Positions 33,129 through 42,479 of a DNA stretch of 64,000 bases are shown piece by piece. The notes under the pieces were generated by a model that was given only the letters and a program-made list of their open reading frames with translations, made no database searches and was not told the DNA's origin. Numbering within the stretch: position 1 is the stretch's first letter; each line of letters opens with the position of its first letter. This DNA is from Sphingomonas sp. MA1305 (lineage in GTDB: Bacteria > Pseudomonadota > Alphaproteobacteria > Sphingomonadales > Sphingomonadaceae), in the NCBI RefSeq assembly GCF_016107325.1, contig NZ_RCVT01000007.1, forward strand, positions 1 through 64,000. Direction: 5' to 3'. Made by a program: the position numbers and the translations under genes.

Positions 33129-34492
33129 CGATCATCTCCGGAAATGGTGGGTGCCGGCGTAGTGAGCCGGTCGAGCCGCGCCTGCGCGTCGTGATACGCG
33201 GCGAGCGCATCGACGTAGGTCTGGCGGGTCTGTGAAAGCGTGCGCTCGGCATCGAGTAGCGCGATCTGATCGAATTTGCCCTGGCTCCAGCCGATCCGCG
33301 CGATGCGGGCGGCTTCCTGTGCCGCGGCCAGGCCAGGACCACCCGCCGCCCGTGCCGTCGCGGCAGCATTCGCCACTTCGGTCTGCGCGCTGGCGATCTG
33401 TTGACGCGTATCGACGATCGCCAGGCTGCGCAGCGCCAGCGCCTGGGTCTGTTCGGCCTGCGACTGGGCGACGAAAGCGTTACCGTTGTTGAACAGCGGG
33501 ATCGGGATCGACAGGCCGACCACGGCTGCGGTGTCGTTGGTCGCAGCCAGTCGCCGGGCGAACGCGCTGACTGTCAGGTCCGGAACCCGCAACGACCGCG
33601 CTACGCGAACCTGTGCATCTGCGGTGCGGACGTCGGCCTGTGCGGCAACGAGCGCCAGCGTCCCTTCGACATCGAGGGGGCGCGGCGGTCCATAGCCATC
33701 GATCCGCTCGAACCACGCGCGGTCGAGCGGTCCCGTTACGGGTGCATTGAGCAACGTCTCAAGATTGGCGCGCGCCGCCTGTGCCTGCCGGGTTGCGCTA
33801 TCGGCCGCCACCTGTGCATTGATGCGCAGCACATCGGCGCGCTGCTGCTCGATCGGGCCGACGTCGCCAGCCTTCACGCGCTCACTCGACACACGGAAGG
33901 CGTTATTGGCGATCCCCGCCTGCTCGGCGAGCACTTCCGAACGACGCTCGGCCGCAGCCGCTTCGATGTATAGCTGGGTCACTCGCAGGCGCAGATCGGC
34001 CCGCGCGATCTCGGCCTGAATCTGAGCGCGGGTCAGTCGGGCATTGGCCAAGGCGACACGTGCGGGGCGCTTGCCGCCCAGTTCCAGCGGGAGCGCCACG
34101 CCGACGGTCGTCTCCGAACTGCGCACGCCCCTGTAAGCACCGCTGCCGCCGATATTCTCTACCTGCGTCTGCAACTCGGGATTGGGGCGGAGCCCCGCGA
34201 CCCGCCGCGCCGCGGTCGCGGCCGCGACGTTCGCGGTCGCCGCGCCGATCGAAGGCAGCGCTGTTTGCGTGCTGCCGCCAGAACCGGACGCCCCGCCGGT
34301 GGTGGTGCGTGTCGCCGGCGTACCGGCAGCCGAAGGCACACCGGCAGTGCCAAGGGCGGCGTCGAGCGAAAAGGCAGGCATCGCCTGTGACGACGTGGTC
34401 GCCGCCGGGATACCGGGCGGCGGTGATGTTTGCGCCTCGGCCGTACCGGCCAAGAACGCCGCGACCATGAAGGCCGCGATGGTACGATGCAT
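33125..34492 (-). CDS. czcC: CzcC-type outer-membrane efflux protein
   Basis: This 455-residue protein has a signal peptide (AAFMVAAFLAGTAEAQ) and a Ser/Thr/Ala-rich linker before the TolC-like core (RPNPELQTQVENIG, LPLELGGKRPARVALANARL, LPSIPIPLFNNGN-type segment SIPIPLFNNGNAF). It forms the outer-membrane duct of the Czc complex. It is preceded at 34558 by a short His-rich exported protein. Confidence 0.94.
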   Translation of the reverse strand: MHRTIAAFMVAAFLAGTAEAQTSPPPGIPAATTSSQAMPAFSLDAALGTAGVPSAAGTPATRTTTGGASGSGGSTQTALPSIGAATANVAAATAARRVAGLRPNPELQTQVENIGGSGAYRGVRSSETTVGVALPLELGGKRPARVALANARLTRAQIQAEIARADLRLRVTQLYIEAAAAERRSEVLAEQAGIANNAFRVSSERVKAGDVGPIEQQRADVLRINAQVAADSATRQAQAARANLETLLNAPVTGPLDRAWFERIDGYGPPRPLDVEGTLALVAAQADVRTADAQVRVARSLRVPDLTVSAFARRLAATNDTAAVVGLSIPIPLFNNGNAFVAQSQAEQTQALALRSLAIVDTRQQIASAQTEVANAAATARAAGGPGLAAAQEAARIARIGWSQGKFDQIALLDAERTLSQTRQTYVDALAAYHDAQARLDRLTTPAPTISGDDR

Positions 34493-34557
34493 CGATGATG
34501 TCTCCTGACGAACCTCGTTCGCCCCGGGCGGCAGCAGCCGGCGGGGTCAGCGGGTCG

Positions 34558-34908
34558 TCAGGCTTGCGGAGGCCTCAGCGCGGGATCGGCAGTCGACAGC
34601 GGACGCATCGATCGGCCCGCGGAGATGGGGGCAAGGCGAAGATCGCGCGTCAGGGCCGTGCTGGCGATCTTGACCGGTGCCGCGATATGATCGCCGTGGC
34701 ACCCGCCATGATGGTGCGGATAGCCCTTGTCGCCGTCAGCGGGCACTTCGTCGGCGTCTCCGGGCGTATGACCCTCGGCAATTTGTTCGCCACGCGTCTC
34801 GGTCGTACTGATGCTGGCATCCGGCCGTTCCAGCGCGTGCGCCGTCGCCGTCGCTCCAAGGGAGCAGACGAGCACCAGGCAGGCAAGGATGTTCAGCAGG
34901 CGTCGCAC
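34558..34908 (-). CDS. His-rich exported protein upstream of czcCBA
   Basis: This 116-residue protein starts at GTG 34908, followed by a signal peptide (LLNILACLVLVCSLGATATA). The mature part is acidic and then His/Cys-rich (YPHHHGGCHGDH), which suits periplasmic metal binding. I recognise no family name. The longer frame upstream overlaps the CDF gene and is not supported. Position and composition suggest a metal-buffering accessory protein of the Czc system. Confidence 0.62.
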   Translation of the reverse strand: MRRLLNILACLVLVCSLGATATAHALERPDASISTTETRGEQIAEGHTPGDADEVPADGDKGYPHHHGGCHGDHIAAPVKIASTALTRDLRLAPISAGRSMRPLSTADPALRPPQA

Positions 34909-34975
34909 GATATGATCCGTAGCAGTAATGCCGATGTGGGGATAGGCACGGCGATCGCGCGATCCAATGCAACGA

Positions 34976-35629
34976 TCATCGCAAGACTTCCGGCGCGACC
35001 GGCCGGGCCTCGCGCCATGCCGGGATCGCTTCGGCGAGAACACGCCATGCCGATCGCAGAAAGATAAGGGCAATGACGCCGCCCACCGCTATGTCCGGCC
35101 ACGCCGCGCCGGTTATCGCGACCAGCCCAGCCGCAATCATCACACCGACATTGGACGCCACGTCGTTGCGCGAACATTCGAACGTGCTGGACATATTCAC
35201 GTTCTCCGACCGAACCCGCCACAGCATCGCGAGGCACGTCAGGTTGGCGACGAGCGCGGCGCTGCCGAACGCCAGCATCAGCGAGGATGAAGGCGGTACG
35301 CCGTTGACCAGCTTGTCGACGATCTCGAAAACGACTGCGATGCCGAACACGAGGATGATGCCGCCCTTGGCGAGCGCGGCCCCCGCTTCCCAGCGGGGGC
35401 CGCGGCTTAGAGCATAGAGGCTGAGCGCATAGACAACGGCATCGCCGAGCATGTCGACTGAGTCCGCCATCAGCGCCGACGACCGCGCGAATACACCCCC
35501 GCCGAACTCGGCGACGAACATGACGAAGTTGATGACCATGACGGCGATCAGCACGCGCCGCTGATCGGCCTTGCGGCCGAGCTGCGCGATCGTGTCGCCT
35601 TTTCTAGAACAGCAGTCGTCCGCCATCAT
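34976..35629 (-). CDS. CDF-like cation transporter without C-terminal domain
   Basis: This 217-residue protein has six helices and a Cys pair at its N-terminus (ADDCCSRKG). The metal-site motif is ALMADSVDMLGD in helix 2 with SRNDVASN in helix 5. It lacks the cytoplasmic C-terminal domain of classical CDF proteins. The start at 35629 is favoured because the promoter at 35657-35687 would begin transcription near 35650, inside the longer frame. It is paralogous to the gene at 61410. It is probably the first gene of the czc transcript and controlled by the divergent MerR protein. Confidence 0.85.
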   Translation of the reverse strand: MMADDCCSRKGDTIAQLGRKADQRRVLIAVMVINFVMFVAEFGGGVFARSSALMADSVDMLGDAVVYALSLYALSRGPRWEAGAALAKGGIILVFGIAVVFEIVDKLVNGVPPSSSLMLAFGSAALVANLTCLAMLWRVRSENVNMSSTFECSRNDVASNVGVMIAAGLVAITGAAWPDIAVGGVIALIFLRSAWRVLAEAIPAWREARPVAPEVLR

Positions 35630-35656
35630 GTCACTCGATTCGCGTGTCGGACTTCC

Positions 35657-35687
35657 TATATCAACCCTCATCCTACTAGAGGGTCAA
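35657..35687 (-). promoter_or_regulatory. MerR-type divergent promoter/operator (CadR/PbrR-like)
   Basis: On the minus strand TTGACC (35687-35682) and GATATA (35662-35657) are separated by 19 nt, the stretched spacing typical of MerR-activated promoters. Between them lies a perfect dyad, ACCCTC-N9-GAGGGT (35664-35684). The flanking regulator at 35696 would bind here and switch on the CDF gene and possibly the czc genes beyond it. Confidence 0.8.
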
Positions 35688-35695
35688 GGGGCGTC

Positions 35696-36100
35696 ATGAA
35701 AATTGGTGAAGTCGCTAGGCGAACCGGATTGAAGGTTGAAACGGTCCGCTTCTACGAGGCCGAGGGGCTGGTTGCGGCCCCAATCCGTAGCGGCGGAAAC
35801 TATCGCTTGTATGATAGGACTCATCTCGAACGTCTCCACTTCATCAAGCGTTCGCGAGATCTAGGCTTCACGCTCGATCAGGTCCGCGACCTGCTGCGTT
35901 TGGCAAACGATCCATGCGGATCGTGCGATGGCGTAGACGAAATGGCTGTGCTGCATGTAGCCGAGATCGATCGCAAACTCGCCGACTTGCAGGCGCTGCG
36001 TCAAAATATTGTAGAATGGGGGCGGTGTGACGCCACGACGATCGCTGACTGTCGGTTGATCGACGCTTTATCATCAGAAATAATTGGCGATAAACTTTAG
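35696..36100 (+). CDS. MerR-family regulator, CadR/PbrR-like
   Basis: This 134-residue protein has an N-terminal winged HTH (MKIGEVARRTGLKVETVRFY) and a dimerisation helix. Cysteines C74, C77, C111 and C119 match the ligand spacing of Cd/Pb/Zn sensors such as CadR (C77, C112, C119) more closely than CueR or ZntR. It is divergent from the CDF transporter gene and the operator lies between them, so the likely inducer is Cd2+, Pb2+ or Zn2+. Confidence 0.9.
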   Translation: MKIGEVARRTGLKVETVRFYEAEGLVAAPIRSGGNYRLYDRTHLERLHFIKRSRDLGFTLDQVRDLLRLANDPCGSCDGVDEMAVLHVAEIDRKLADLQALRQNIVEWGRCDATTIADCRLIDALSSEIIGDKL

Positions 36101-36230
36101 AGTCTTGGCATTACAGTAGTTACAATGAGCCTAGGCGCCTGTTTAGCGACCGATGGAAAGCGTTACGCCGGCCTGCCAGCCTCAGGCCAAGGCGCTAGAT
36201 GCAAAAGTGAACAGCGCCGGAGCCAAATAT

Positions 36231-37166
36231 CTACTCTCGCTCACGAAGACGATTATGGATCGCTGTTGCCGCTTGCGCCGCCTGCCCTGTCGCGACGCTG
36301 ATCTGATCAAGACCCTCGACCACATCGCCGACTGCGTATAGTCCTGCCACGGAAGTCTGCTGATGCGCGTCGGTCAGAATACAACCTTGATCGCTGATTT
36401 TCGCACCGAGGTCAGTTGCAAGCTGGGCGTGCGGTGACGAGCCAAGCGCCGGGTACAGAGTATCGAATGGTAATTCCCGGCCCTCACGCAATGTAACGAT
36501 GACCTGATCTCCAGCGACGCGAAAGTCGTTAACCGCGTCCTTGATGATCTCGATCCCCAATCGGTTCAGCCTTGCCTCAGCTGGCCAATCCAGTTCGGGC
36601 AAGCGCTGCGCTAAAAGCATTACCCGGGCACCGTAGGGCCGGAAAAACTCAGCTTCAGCAGCGCCGTGGCTATCACATCCCAGGACAGCGATATTCATAC
36701 CCTTCGCCTCATAGCCGTCGCATATCGGGCAATAGCGGAGCAGGGCGCGTGCCAAGGCCTCGTCGTGCATTTTTGGGGGGCATTGTCGGCCGGTGGTTGG
36801 ACACGCCGGTCGCCAAGATCACGGTTCGCGTCTCGAGCGTCGATCTGCCTATCGTGACGGAGAATCCATTCTCTGTTTTCGCGAGGCGATCGACCTTGCC
36901 GTGGCTGATGATCGCACCAAGGATTCAGCTTGCCGCGCCATGCCGGCCAGCAATTCTACGCCGCCAATCCCTCCCGGAAATCCGGGCAGATTGTGTGACC
37001 GTGGGATTGACTGAGCGCGTCTGCCCCCCGCATCGATGACGACACATCGCCGCAGAAATCGCGCGAGATAGATCGCTGCGCTCAGGCCAGCAGGACCGCC
37101 ACCCACGATGATACAATCTGCAATTTCATCGGACAATAACGAGGCGACCGCAACGGCATTCATCAA
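36231..37166 (-). pseudogene. Thioredoxin-reductase-like flavoprotein with two frameshifts
   Basis: The N-terminal part shows the FAD motif IIVGGGPAGLSAAIYLARFL (37166 onward). The C-terminal part (from about 36770) shows CPICDGYEAKGMNIAVLGCD and AGLYAVGDVVEGLDQISVA. Between them the frame is lost: a missing G near 36917 shifts it, and an extra C in a run of six near 36778 restores it. The middle, read in the other frame, gives IISHGKVDRLAKTENGFSVT and TVILATGVSNHRP. The normal frame stops at a TAG near 36849. Total length is a multiple of three, so only the middle is affected. This is either a pseudogene or two homopolymer sequencing errors. Confidence 0.8.
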
Positions 37167-37310
37167 GACATTTTCCTCGCAGGCGGAGCTTTCGTACGTC
37201 CTACATTTTTACGTGTCACAGGCGCCTACCCCTCACAGCGACCGTAAATAACGGGGTGTTAACCTTGATGGGGTAAATCTTTGCCCATCCGTCGCTTGCA
37301 AGAGGTCGCG

Positions 37311-37964
37311 ATGATTGCCGGTATCGCTGCTTCAGCATCCGCATCCGGCATCGGCCCTGCCCTCTTCGGCAGTCTTGGGGTCGCGGCCGTTATCGTCTGG
37401 CCCCGATTGCGCACCTACCAAAGCGCAGTCGCTGTGCAATGCGCTGGGGCAGCAGCGTTTGCAGTGTATTTTGCGCTCAGCGGCACGTCGACCGCGGCGG
37501 CATCTTGCATCATCGCTATCGCCCAGCTTCTGACGGCATCGCTCGTGCGGGATCGCCGCGTCGTAATTTGTGTCTGTGCCGTATCGCTTTCGTGCCTGGG
37601 GTTGGTCGCCGCCTGGACCTGGAGTGGAATTCCAACTGTATTGGCAAGCATCGGATGTATTCTGGGCACGCTAGCGCGGGTTCAGGGATCGACATATCGA
37701 ATGAAACTCTGGTTCCTGATCGCCGCCCCATTCTGGCTCGCGCATAACGTGTTGACTGTCAGCATGTTCGCGTTGGCCGTGGATGCAGTGTCTATAACAA
37801 GCAACGGGTCGAGCATCGCTCGTTCACGGGCGACTGCAGGCGACATCGCCTTTGCGAGCACGCCCTTCTTCGTCCGAGAAATTTATAGGATTGGTGAGGA
37901 GTTTTGGCAGGCGGCCAGAATGTGCGCGTCGTCTTCGTATTCACCACGTTTTGCTGCCGCCTAG
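37311..37964 (+). CDS. YgjV-like inner-membrane protein
   Basis: This 217-residue protein, from the ATG at 37311 (a TTG at 37281 is less likely), has about seven hydrophobic helices. The pattern LRTYQSAVAVQCAGAAAFAV and KLWFLIAAPFWLAHNVLTVS resembles the YgjV/Imp family of unknown function. The C-terminal tail is soluble and polar. It is isolated between a broken reductase gene and the copper genes. Confidence 0.65.
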   Translation: MIAGIAASASASGIGPALFGSLGVAAVIVWPRLRTYQSAVAVQCAGAAAFAVYFALSGTSTAAASCIIAIAQLLTASLVRDRRVVICVCAVSLSCLGLVAAWTWSGIPTVLASIGCILGTLARVQGSTYRMKLWFLIAAPFWLAHNVLTVSMFALAVDAVSITSNGSSIARSRATAGDIAFASTPFFVREIYRIGEEFWQAARMCASSSYSPRFAAA

Positions 37965-38082
37965 AGGAACGGAGTAACCCACCTCGTCTCGGTACTTGAT
38001 ACTCCGCATACTGTCCGACTGAACGATCGGACAATAAAATGCAGTGTTGCCCCGATAAGTAAGAGCGCCGTGGTCCGTTGGC

Positions 38083-38466
38083 CTACTGCGCTAAGCGCTC
38101 AATAATCGGACAATCAGGCCGATCGTCACTGTGACAACCCTGAGCTAGAACGATTAGTGATTGGCGAATTTCCTCGAGCCCATTCACTTTGCGTCCCAAT
38201 TCGGCCACGCGCGCTTCCACAAGGGCCTTCACGTCTGCGCTGGACCGGTCTCGATCTGACCAAAGGCCGAGAAGCGACCGGATCTCCTCAATCGGGAAAC
38301 CCAGGTCGCGCGCGTTCGCGATGAACCGCAGCCGGTGAACGTCGGCGTCGGAATAGTCGCGGTAGGTCCCGCGCCGGGGCGGCGGGGGCACCAGATTGAT
38401 CTTTTCATAATGGCGGATCATGCGCTGGGAGACGCCGCTGGCATCCGACGCCGCCCCGATGTTCAC
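38083..38466 (-). CDS. cueR: CueR-like Cu(I)-responsive MerR regulator
   Basis: This 127-residue MerR-family protein has HTH residues (IGAASDASGVSQRMIRHYEK) and the metal loop C111-HSDDRPD-C119-PII. The two cysteines are eight residues apart, as in CueR. The start overlaps the stop of the P-type ATPase gene by 4 nt, so it is co-transcribed with the pump and would activate the promoter at 40965-40995. The likely signal is Cu+ or Ag+. Confidence 0.9.
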   Translation of the reverse strand: MNIGAASDASGVSQRMIRHYEKINLVPPPPRRGTYRDYSDADVHRLRFIANARDLGFPIEEIRSLLGLWSDRDRSSADVKALVEARVAELGRKVNGLEEIRQSLIVLAQGCHSDDRPDCPIIERLAQ

Positions 38467-40940
38467 AATTTTACCGCGTTCAAGCGCAGCGCGTTCAGCA
38501 CGACAGTAAAGGACGAAAGCGCCATGGCCGCACCTGCCAGCATCGGCGACAGCAGAATGCCCGCAACCGGATAAAGTATCCCGGCTGCGACTGGCACGCC
38601 AATCCCATTGAATAGGAACGAGAAGAACAGGTTCTGGCGAATATTGCGCATCGTCGCGCGGGCTAGCTTGCGCGCCCGCACGATCGCCAAGAGATCACCG
38701 CGCGTGAGCGTCATGCCGGCGCTTTCGATCGCGACGTCCGTACCAGTTCCCATCGCCAGCCCGACATCGGCAGCGGCGAGCGCCGGGGCGTCGTTGATCC
38801 CGTCGCCCGCCATCGCGACCTTTGCGCCGCTCGCTTTTAGCTCGCCGATAATGCGCGCTTTGTCTTCTGGCCGAAGATCGGCATGCACGTCGTCCAGTCC
38901 ACCGACGGCGCGAGCGACGGCATCGGCCGTACCGCGGTTGTCACCGGTAAGCATAACGACCCGTAGCCCTTCCGCGCGAAGCGCCGCAATGGCGTCCCGC
39001 GCAGAAGCGCGCACGGGATCGGCGACCGCAAGCAGACCCGCGAGCGTGCCGTCGATCGCGATCAGGATGACGCCCGCACCTTCGGTACGGTGACGATCTG
39101 CTGCGGCGTCGAGTGGCGCTGGATCAGCCCCGACGCGTTTCATCTGCGCGGCGTTGCCGATCACAACCTTACGGCGATCAACGACGGCGCTGACACCGAG
39201 GCCCGTCTGCGATTCGAACTCCGTGACGTCGTCGATTGGCAGCCCGCGCCCTTTAGCGCCGTTGATAATGCCGTGCGCCAGGGGATGTTCGGATTGAGCT
39301 TCAACGGACGCGGCGAGTGCCAGCATGTCGTTCTCGTCAAAGCCGCTCACTGTCTCGATCCCAACCAACGTAGGCTTGCCGTCGGTAAGCGTACCAGTTT
39401 TGTCGATGACGAGGGTATCGACCTTTTCCAAGGCCTGTAGCGCTTCTGCGTTCTTGACCAGCACGCCGGCGTACGCGCCCCGCCCCGTGCCGACCATGAT
39501 CGACATAGGGGTGGCGAGCCCAAGCGCACACGGGCAGGCGATGACCAGGACGGCAATGGCATTCAGGATGGCGTGGCCCATGCGCGGCTCTGGACCGATC
39601 AGCGACCAGGTAATGAACGTCGCGATTGAGATGAGCACGACGAGCGGCACGAACCAGCCCGACACCCGGTCGGCGACCGCCTGAATCGGCGCGCGGCTGC
39701 GCTGCGCTTCGGCGACCATACGGACGATGCGCGCCAGCATCGTATCCGAGCCAACCGCTTGGGCTTCCATGACCAGGCTGCCCGTGCCGTTGACGGTGCC
39801 TCCGGTGACGGCCGCCTCGACCTCTTTTAGGACAGGCGCGGGCTCGCCGGTGAGCATGGATTCGTCGACCGACGAGCGGCCTTCGACCACCACGCCGTCG
39901 ACCGGGATCGCCTCGCCGGGGCGAACTCGCAGTCGATCGCCGGCAGCGACTTCGGCCAAGCCGACCTCTTCCTCAGAGCCGTCAGACCGCAAGCGTCGCG
40001 CAGTCTTGGGGGCAAGATCCATCAGAGCGCGGATCGCGCGCCCTGTCGCCGCCCTGGCGCGCAGTTCGAGCACTTGCCCGAGCAGGACCAATGTCACCAC
40101 GACGCCGGCAGCTTCGTAATAGACCGGGACCATGCCGCCGTGCATTCGGAACGTCGCGGAAAAGATGCCCGGCGCGAGTGTCGCGACCAGACTGTAGAGG
40201 AACGCCGCGCCGACCCCGATCGCGATCAGCGTGAACATATTGAGGTGGCGAGTGCGGATCGATGTCCATCCCCGCTCGAAAAACGGCCAGCCCGCCCACA
40301 GCACGATCGGCGCGGTAAGCGCGAGCTGGACCCACGGCGAGGCCGCAGGACCGACCACATGCAAGCCCGTCATTTCGGCGAACATGGAGACGATCAGCAG
40401 CGGAACCGTGAGCGCTCCCGCCACCCACAGCCGGCGCGTGAAATCGACCAGCTCGGGGTTGGGGGTATCGTCGAGTGAGGGTTCTTCAGGCTCTAGCGCC
40501 ATGCCGCAGATCGGGCACGTTCCCGGCCCTTCCTGGCGGACTTGGGGGTGCATCGGACACGTCCATATCGCCCCGGGCGTCGCCATCGGCTCAGGTTTCG
40601 GCTTGTCCCCGACATAGGCGCCCGGGTTGGCGACGAACTTGGTCCGGCACCCGGCGCTGCAAAAATGATATTCGGTGCCGGCGTGTTCGGCATGGTGCGC
40701 CGTCGTCGCCGGATCGACCGTCATCCCGCACACCGGGTCAACTACCGTCGCTGCGGCGTCGCTCTTTTTACTGGCCGAACAGCAGCCGCCCGACTTGGCG
40801 GGATGATGGTGTTCGTGTTCGACTGTTGCCGGATCGACCGTGCCTCCCCCGCAACAGGACGACGGCGCGGCGACCGGCTCAGTCGCAGGCTTCGAGCAGC
40901 CGCAACCCCCGGCTTGAGATTGAAATTGAGGGTCGGTCAT
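38463..40940 (-). CDS. copA: Copper-exporting P1B-type ATPase with YHS and HMBD domains
   Basis: This 825-residue ATPase has three N-terminal metal-handling parts instead of a classical HMA domain: Cys clusters (GGCGCSKP, SSCCGGG, GGCCSAS), a YHS domain (VDPVCGMTVDPATTAHHAEH, then FCSAGCRTKFV) and a heavy-metal-binding domain (WTCPMHPQVRQEGPGTCPIC). Core motifs are CPCALGLATP in the membrane, DKTGTLTDGKP for phosphorylation and GDGINDAPAL. It exports Cu+ to the periplasm. I chose the ATG at 40940 with AAGGAG upstream. cueR follows with a 4-nt overlap. Confidence 0.95.
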   Translation of the reverse strand: MTDPQFQSQAGGCGCSKPATEPVAAPSSCCGGGTVDPATVEHEHHHPAKSGGCCSASKKSDAAATVVDPVCGMTVDPATTAHHAEHAGTEYHFCSAGCRTKFVANPGAYVGDKPKPEPMATPGAIWTCPMHPQVRQEGPGTCPICGMALEPEEPSLDDTPNPELVDFTRRLWVAGALTVPLLIVSMFAEMTGLHVVGPAASPWVQLALTAPIVLWAGWPFFERGWTSIRTRHLNMFTLIAIGVGAAFLYSLVATLAPGIFSATFRMHGGMVPVYYEAAGVVVTLVLLGQVLELRARAATGRAIRALMDLAPKTARRLRSDGSEEEVGLAEVAAGDRLRVRPGEAIPVDGVVVEGRSSVDESMLTGEPAPVLKEVEAAVTGGTVNGTGSLVMEAQAVGSDTMLARIVRMVAEAQRSRAPIQAVADRVSGWFVPLVVLISIATFITWSLIGPEPRMGHAILNAIAVLVIACPCALGLATPMSIMVGTGRGAYAGVLVKNAEALQALEKVDTLVIDKTGTLTDGKPTLVGIETVSGFDENDMLALAASVEAQSEHPLAHGIINGAKGRGLPIDDVTEFESQTGLGVSAVVDRRKVVIGNAAQMKRVGADPAPLDAAADRHRTEGAGVILIAIDGTLAGLLAVADPVRASARDAIAALRAEGLRVVMLTGDNRGTADAVARAVGGLDDVHADLRPEDKARIIGELKASGAKVAMAGDGINDAPALAAADVGLAMGTGTDVAIESAGMTLTRGDLLAIVRARKLARATMRNIRQNLFFSFLFNGIGVPVAAGILYPVAGILLSPMLAGAAMALSSFTVVLNALRLNAVKL

Positions 40941-40964
40941 GGCGAAACTCCTTCGACCCGAGAG

Positions 40965-40995
40965 CATGTAGGGTCTGACACCGTGTCAGGGTCAA
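40965..40995 (-). promoter_or_regulatory. CueR-type promoter/operator of the copper ATPase
   Basis: On the minus strand TTGACC (40995-40990) and a TACATG -10 box (40970-40965) are 19 nt apart. The spacer contains the perfect dyad CTGACAC-C-GTGTCAG (40975-40989). The 19-nt spacer and the central dyad fit activation by a MerR-type protein such as CueR, encoded at the end of the same operon. Confidence 0.72.
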
Positions 40996-41154
40996 GACCC
41001 TATTGGCACCGCGGGCGTGTATGTTGAATCTACGCGCGGGAGCGGCGTTGCCCTCATTTTGCGGGGGCCAGCTCTACACCCTCGACGCCATAAGCGCCGC
41101 AGCTTAGGTCTATCGCCTAGCCCGCCAACGCGGGCCGGGGGCAATCGGGGACAT

Positions 41155-42468
41155 ATGGCAACGCAGATCGACAGTCTTTCAACCGGCACCGACCATGACG
41201 GCCTGGTTCGCCGCTTAATCGCCCGCTGGCGCGATGATCCTGGCGCTACCTACCGGAGCTGGTTTCTGTGGGACGAGCGATTGAAGAATTTTCGCTCGAT
41301 CCGACGCGGGATTGGCCAGGTGGTGGCGGAGATCGAGCGCGGCACGTTCGGCGTCGCCTATCGAGGATCATCGCTCGAGACCGTCGTTCATTCCGTCGCA
41401 GAGCAGCGGCAAATCTTCAAGGGCGCTGACCATGCGTTTCTCTGGAAACCAAAACTCCGCATTCCCGACATTTACGAGAGTCCTGACAATCAGCGGGCGT
41501 TCGGTCGCTTGCTCGACGCCTGTTCGTGTTGCGACACCGCCGAAGAGATCATCGCGCATATCCACGCGATCGACCGTTTGAAGATCAAGGGGTTGGGTCC
41601 GGCCGTCGCCAACCTCCTCTACTTCCTTCACCCGACGCTGGTGCCGCCCTTCAACACCGCGATCGTCAAGGGCTACAACGCGCTCACCGGCGCGAACGTG
41701 AAGCTGGGAAGCTGGGAGCACTTCCTGGCCATGCGAAGCGGCATCCTCGACCTCAACGACCGCTTCCGCGACCTGCTATCGAACGATCTGGGCGCGATCG
41801 GCGGGCTGTTGTTCGACATCGGCTCCGATCGTTACCCGGCCCCGCCCTTGGACGTGAGCGGCGCGACGCTGGCGAGCTGGGAGCAGCGGCTTGAGGCAGC
41901 ACGCGAGGAGGCGCGCACGCTCAGCAAGGCCGCGCAGCGCGAGGGCGAGAACGAGCGCACCCACACTGAAATCCAGGCATGGCTTCGCGATTTAGGGTCG
42001 GCACTCGGTTATGACGTGTGGATCGCCGCGAACGATCGAAGCCGCGCGTTCAATGGATTGCCTTTGGGCGCAGGATGCCTTGAACGCCTGCCCGATACGA
42101 TCGCGACCTCGAAAGGCGCGGACTCGATCCGCCTGATCGACGTGCTGTGGCTTCAGAAGGCTGGCGATCACGTCGCAGCGGCGTTCGAGGTGGAGCATTC
42201 GACATCGATCTATTCTGGCATCGTCAGGATGCTTGACCTGGCCTTGAGCGGCAGTGACCTTCACGCCACCGCGGGGCTGTTCCTTGTCGCGCCCGACGCG
42301 CGCGAGGCGGACGTTCGCGCGCAGTTACAGCGGCCCGCGTTCAGCCGCGTCGCCGACCTCGACATATCCTATCTCCCTTATGGCGAGCTGGAGAAGAACC
42401 GCGAGGCTATCGCCCGGTTCGGATCGGGGCTGAAAGCGATCAAGGCGGTATCCAGCAAGCTCGCCTGA
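41155..42468 (+). CDS. HhH plus PD-(D/E)XK nuclease-like protein
   Basis: This 437-residue protein has no name I recognise. The N-terminal half contains a helix-hairpin-helix-like stretch, RLKIKGLGPAVANLLYFLHP, as in DNA glycosylases. The C-terminal domain has RLIDVLWLQKAGDHVAAAFEVEHSTSIYSG split over two blocks. The order D...E-V-E-x-S with a following helix resembles the PD-(D/E)XK nuclease core. A coiled stretch (EARTLSKAAQREGENERT) joins them. I start it at the ATG at 41155. A defence or repair nuclease is a reasonable guess but not shown. Confidence 0.6.
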   Translation: MATQIDSLSTGTDHDGLVRRLIARWRDDPGATYRSWFLWDERLKNFRSIRRGIGQVVAEIERGTFGVAYRGSSLETVVHSVAEQRQIFKGADHAFLWKPKLRIPDIYESPDNQRAFGRLLDACSCCDTAEEIIAHIHAIDRLKIKGLGPAVANLLYFLHPTLVPPFNTAIVKGYNALTGANVKLGSWEHFLAMRSGILDLNDRFRDLLSNDLGAIGGLLFDIGSDRYPAPPLDVSGATLASWEQRLEAAREEARTLSKAAQREGENERTHTEIQAWLRDLGSALGYDVWIAANDRSRAFNGLPLGAGCLERLPDTIATSKGADSIRLIDVLWLQKAGDHVAAAFEVEHSTSIYSGIVRMLDLALSGSDLHATAGLFLVAPDAREADVRAQLQRPAFSRVADLDISYLPYGELEKNREAIARFGSGLKAIKAVSSKLA

Positions 42469-42479
42469 CACGACACGCG

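Noticed and set aside
36128..37228. Short inverted repeat TAGGCGCCTG / CAGGCGCCTA flanking the broken reductase gene
   Set aside because: Only about 10 bp match, the core AGGCGCCT is palindromic in itself, and there is no transposase. It is probably coincidence.
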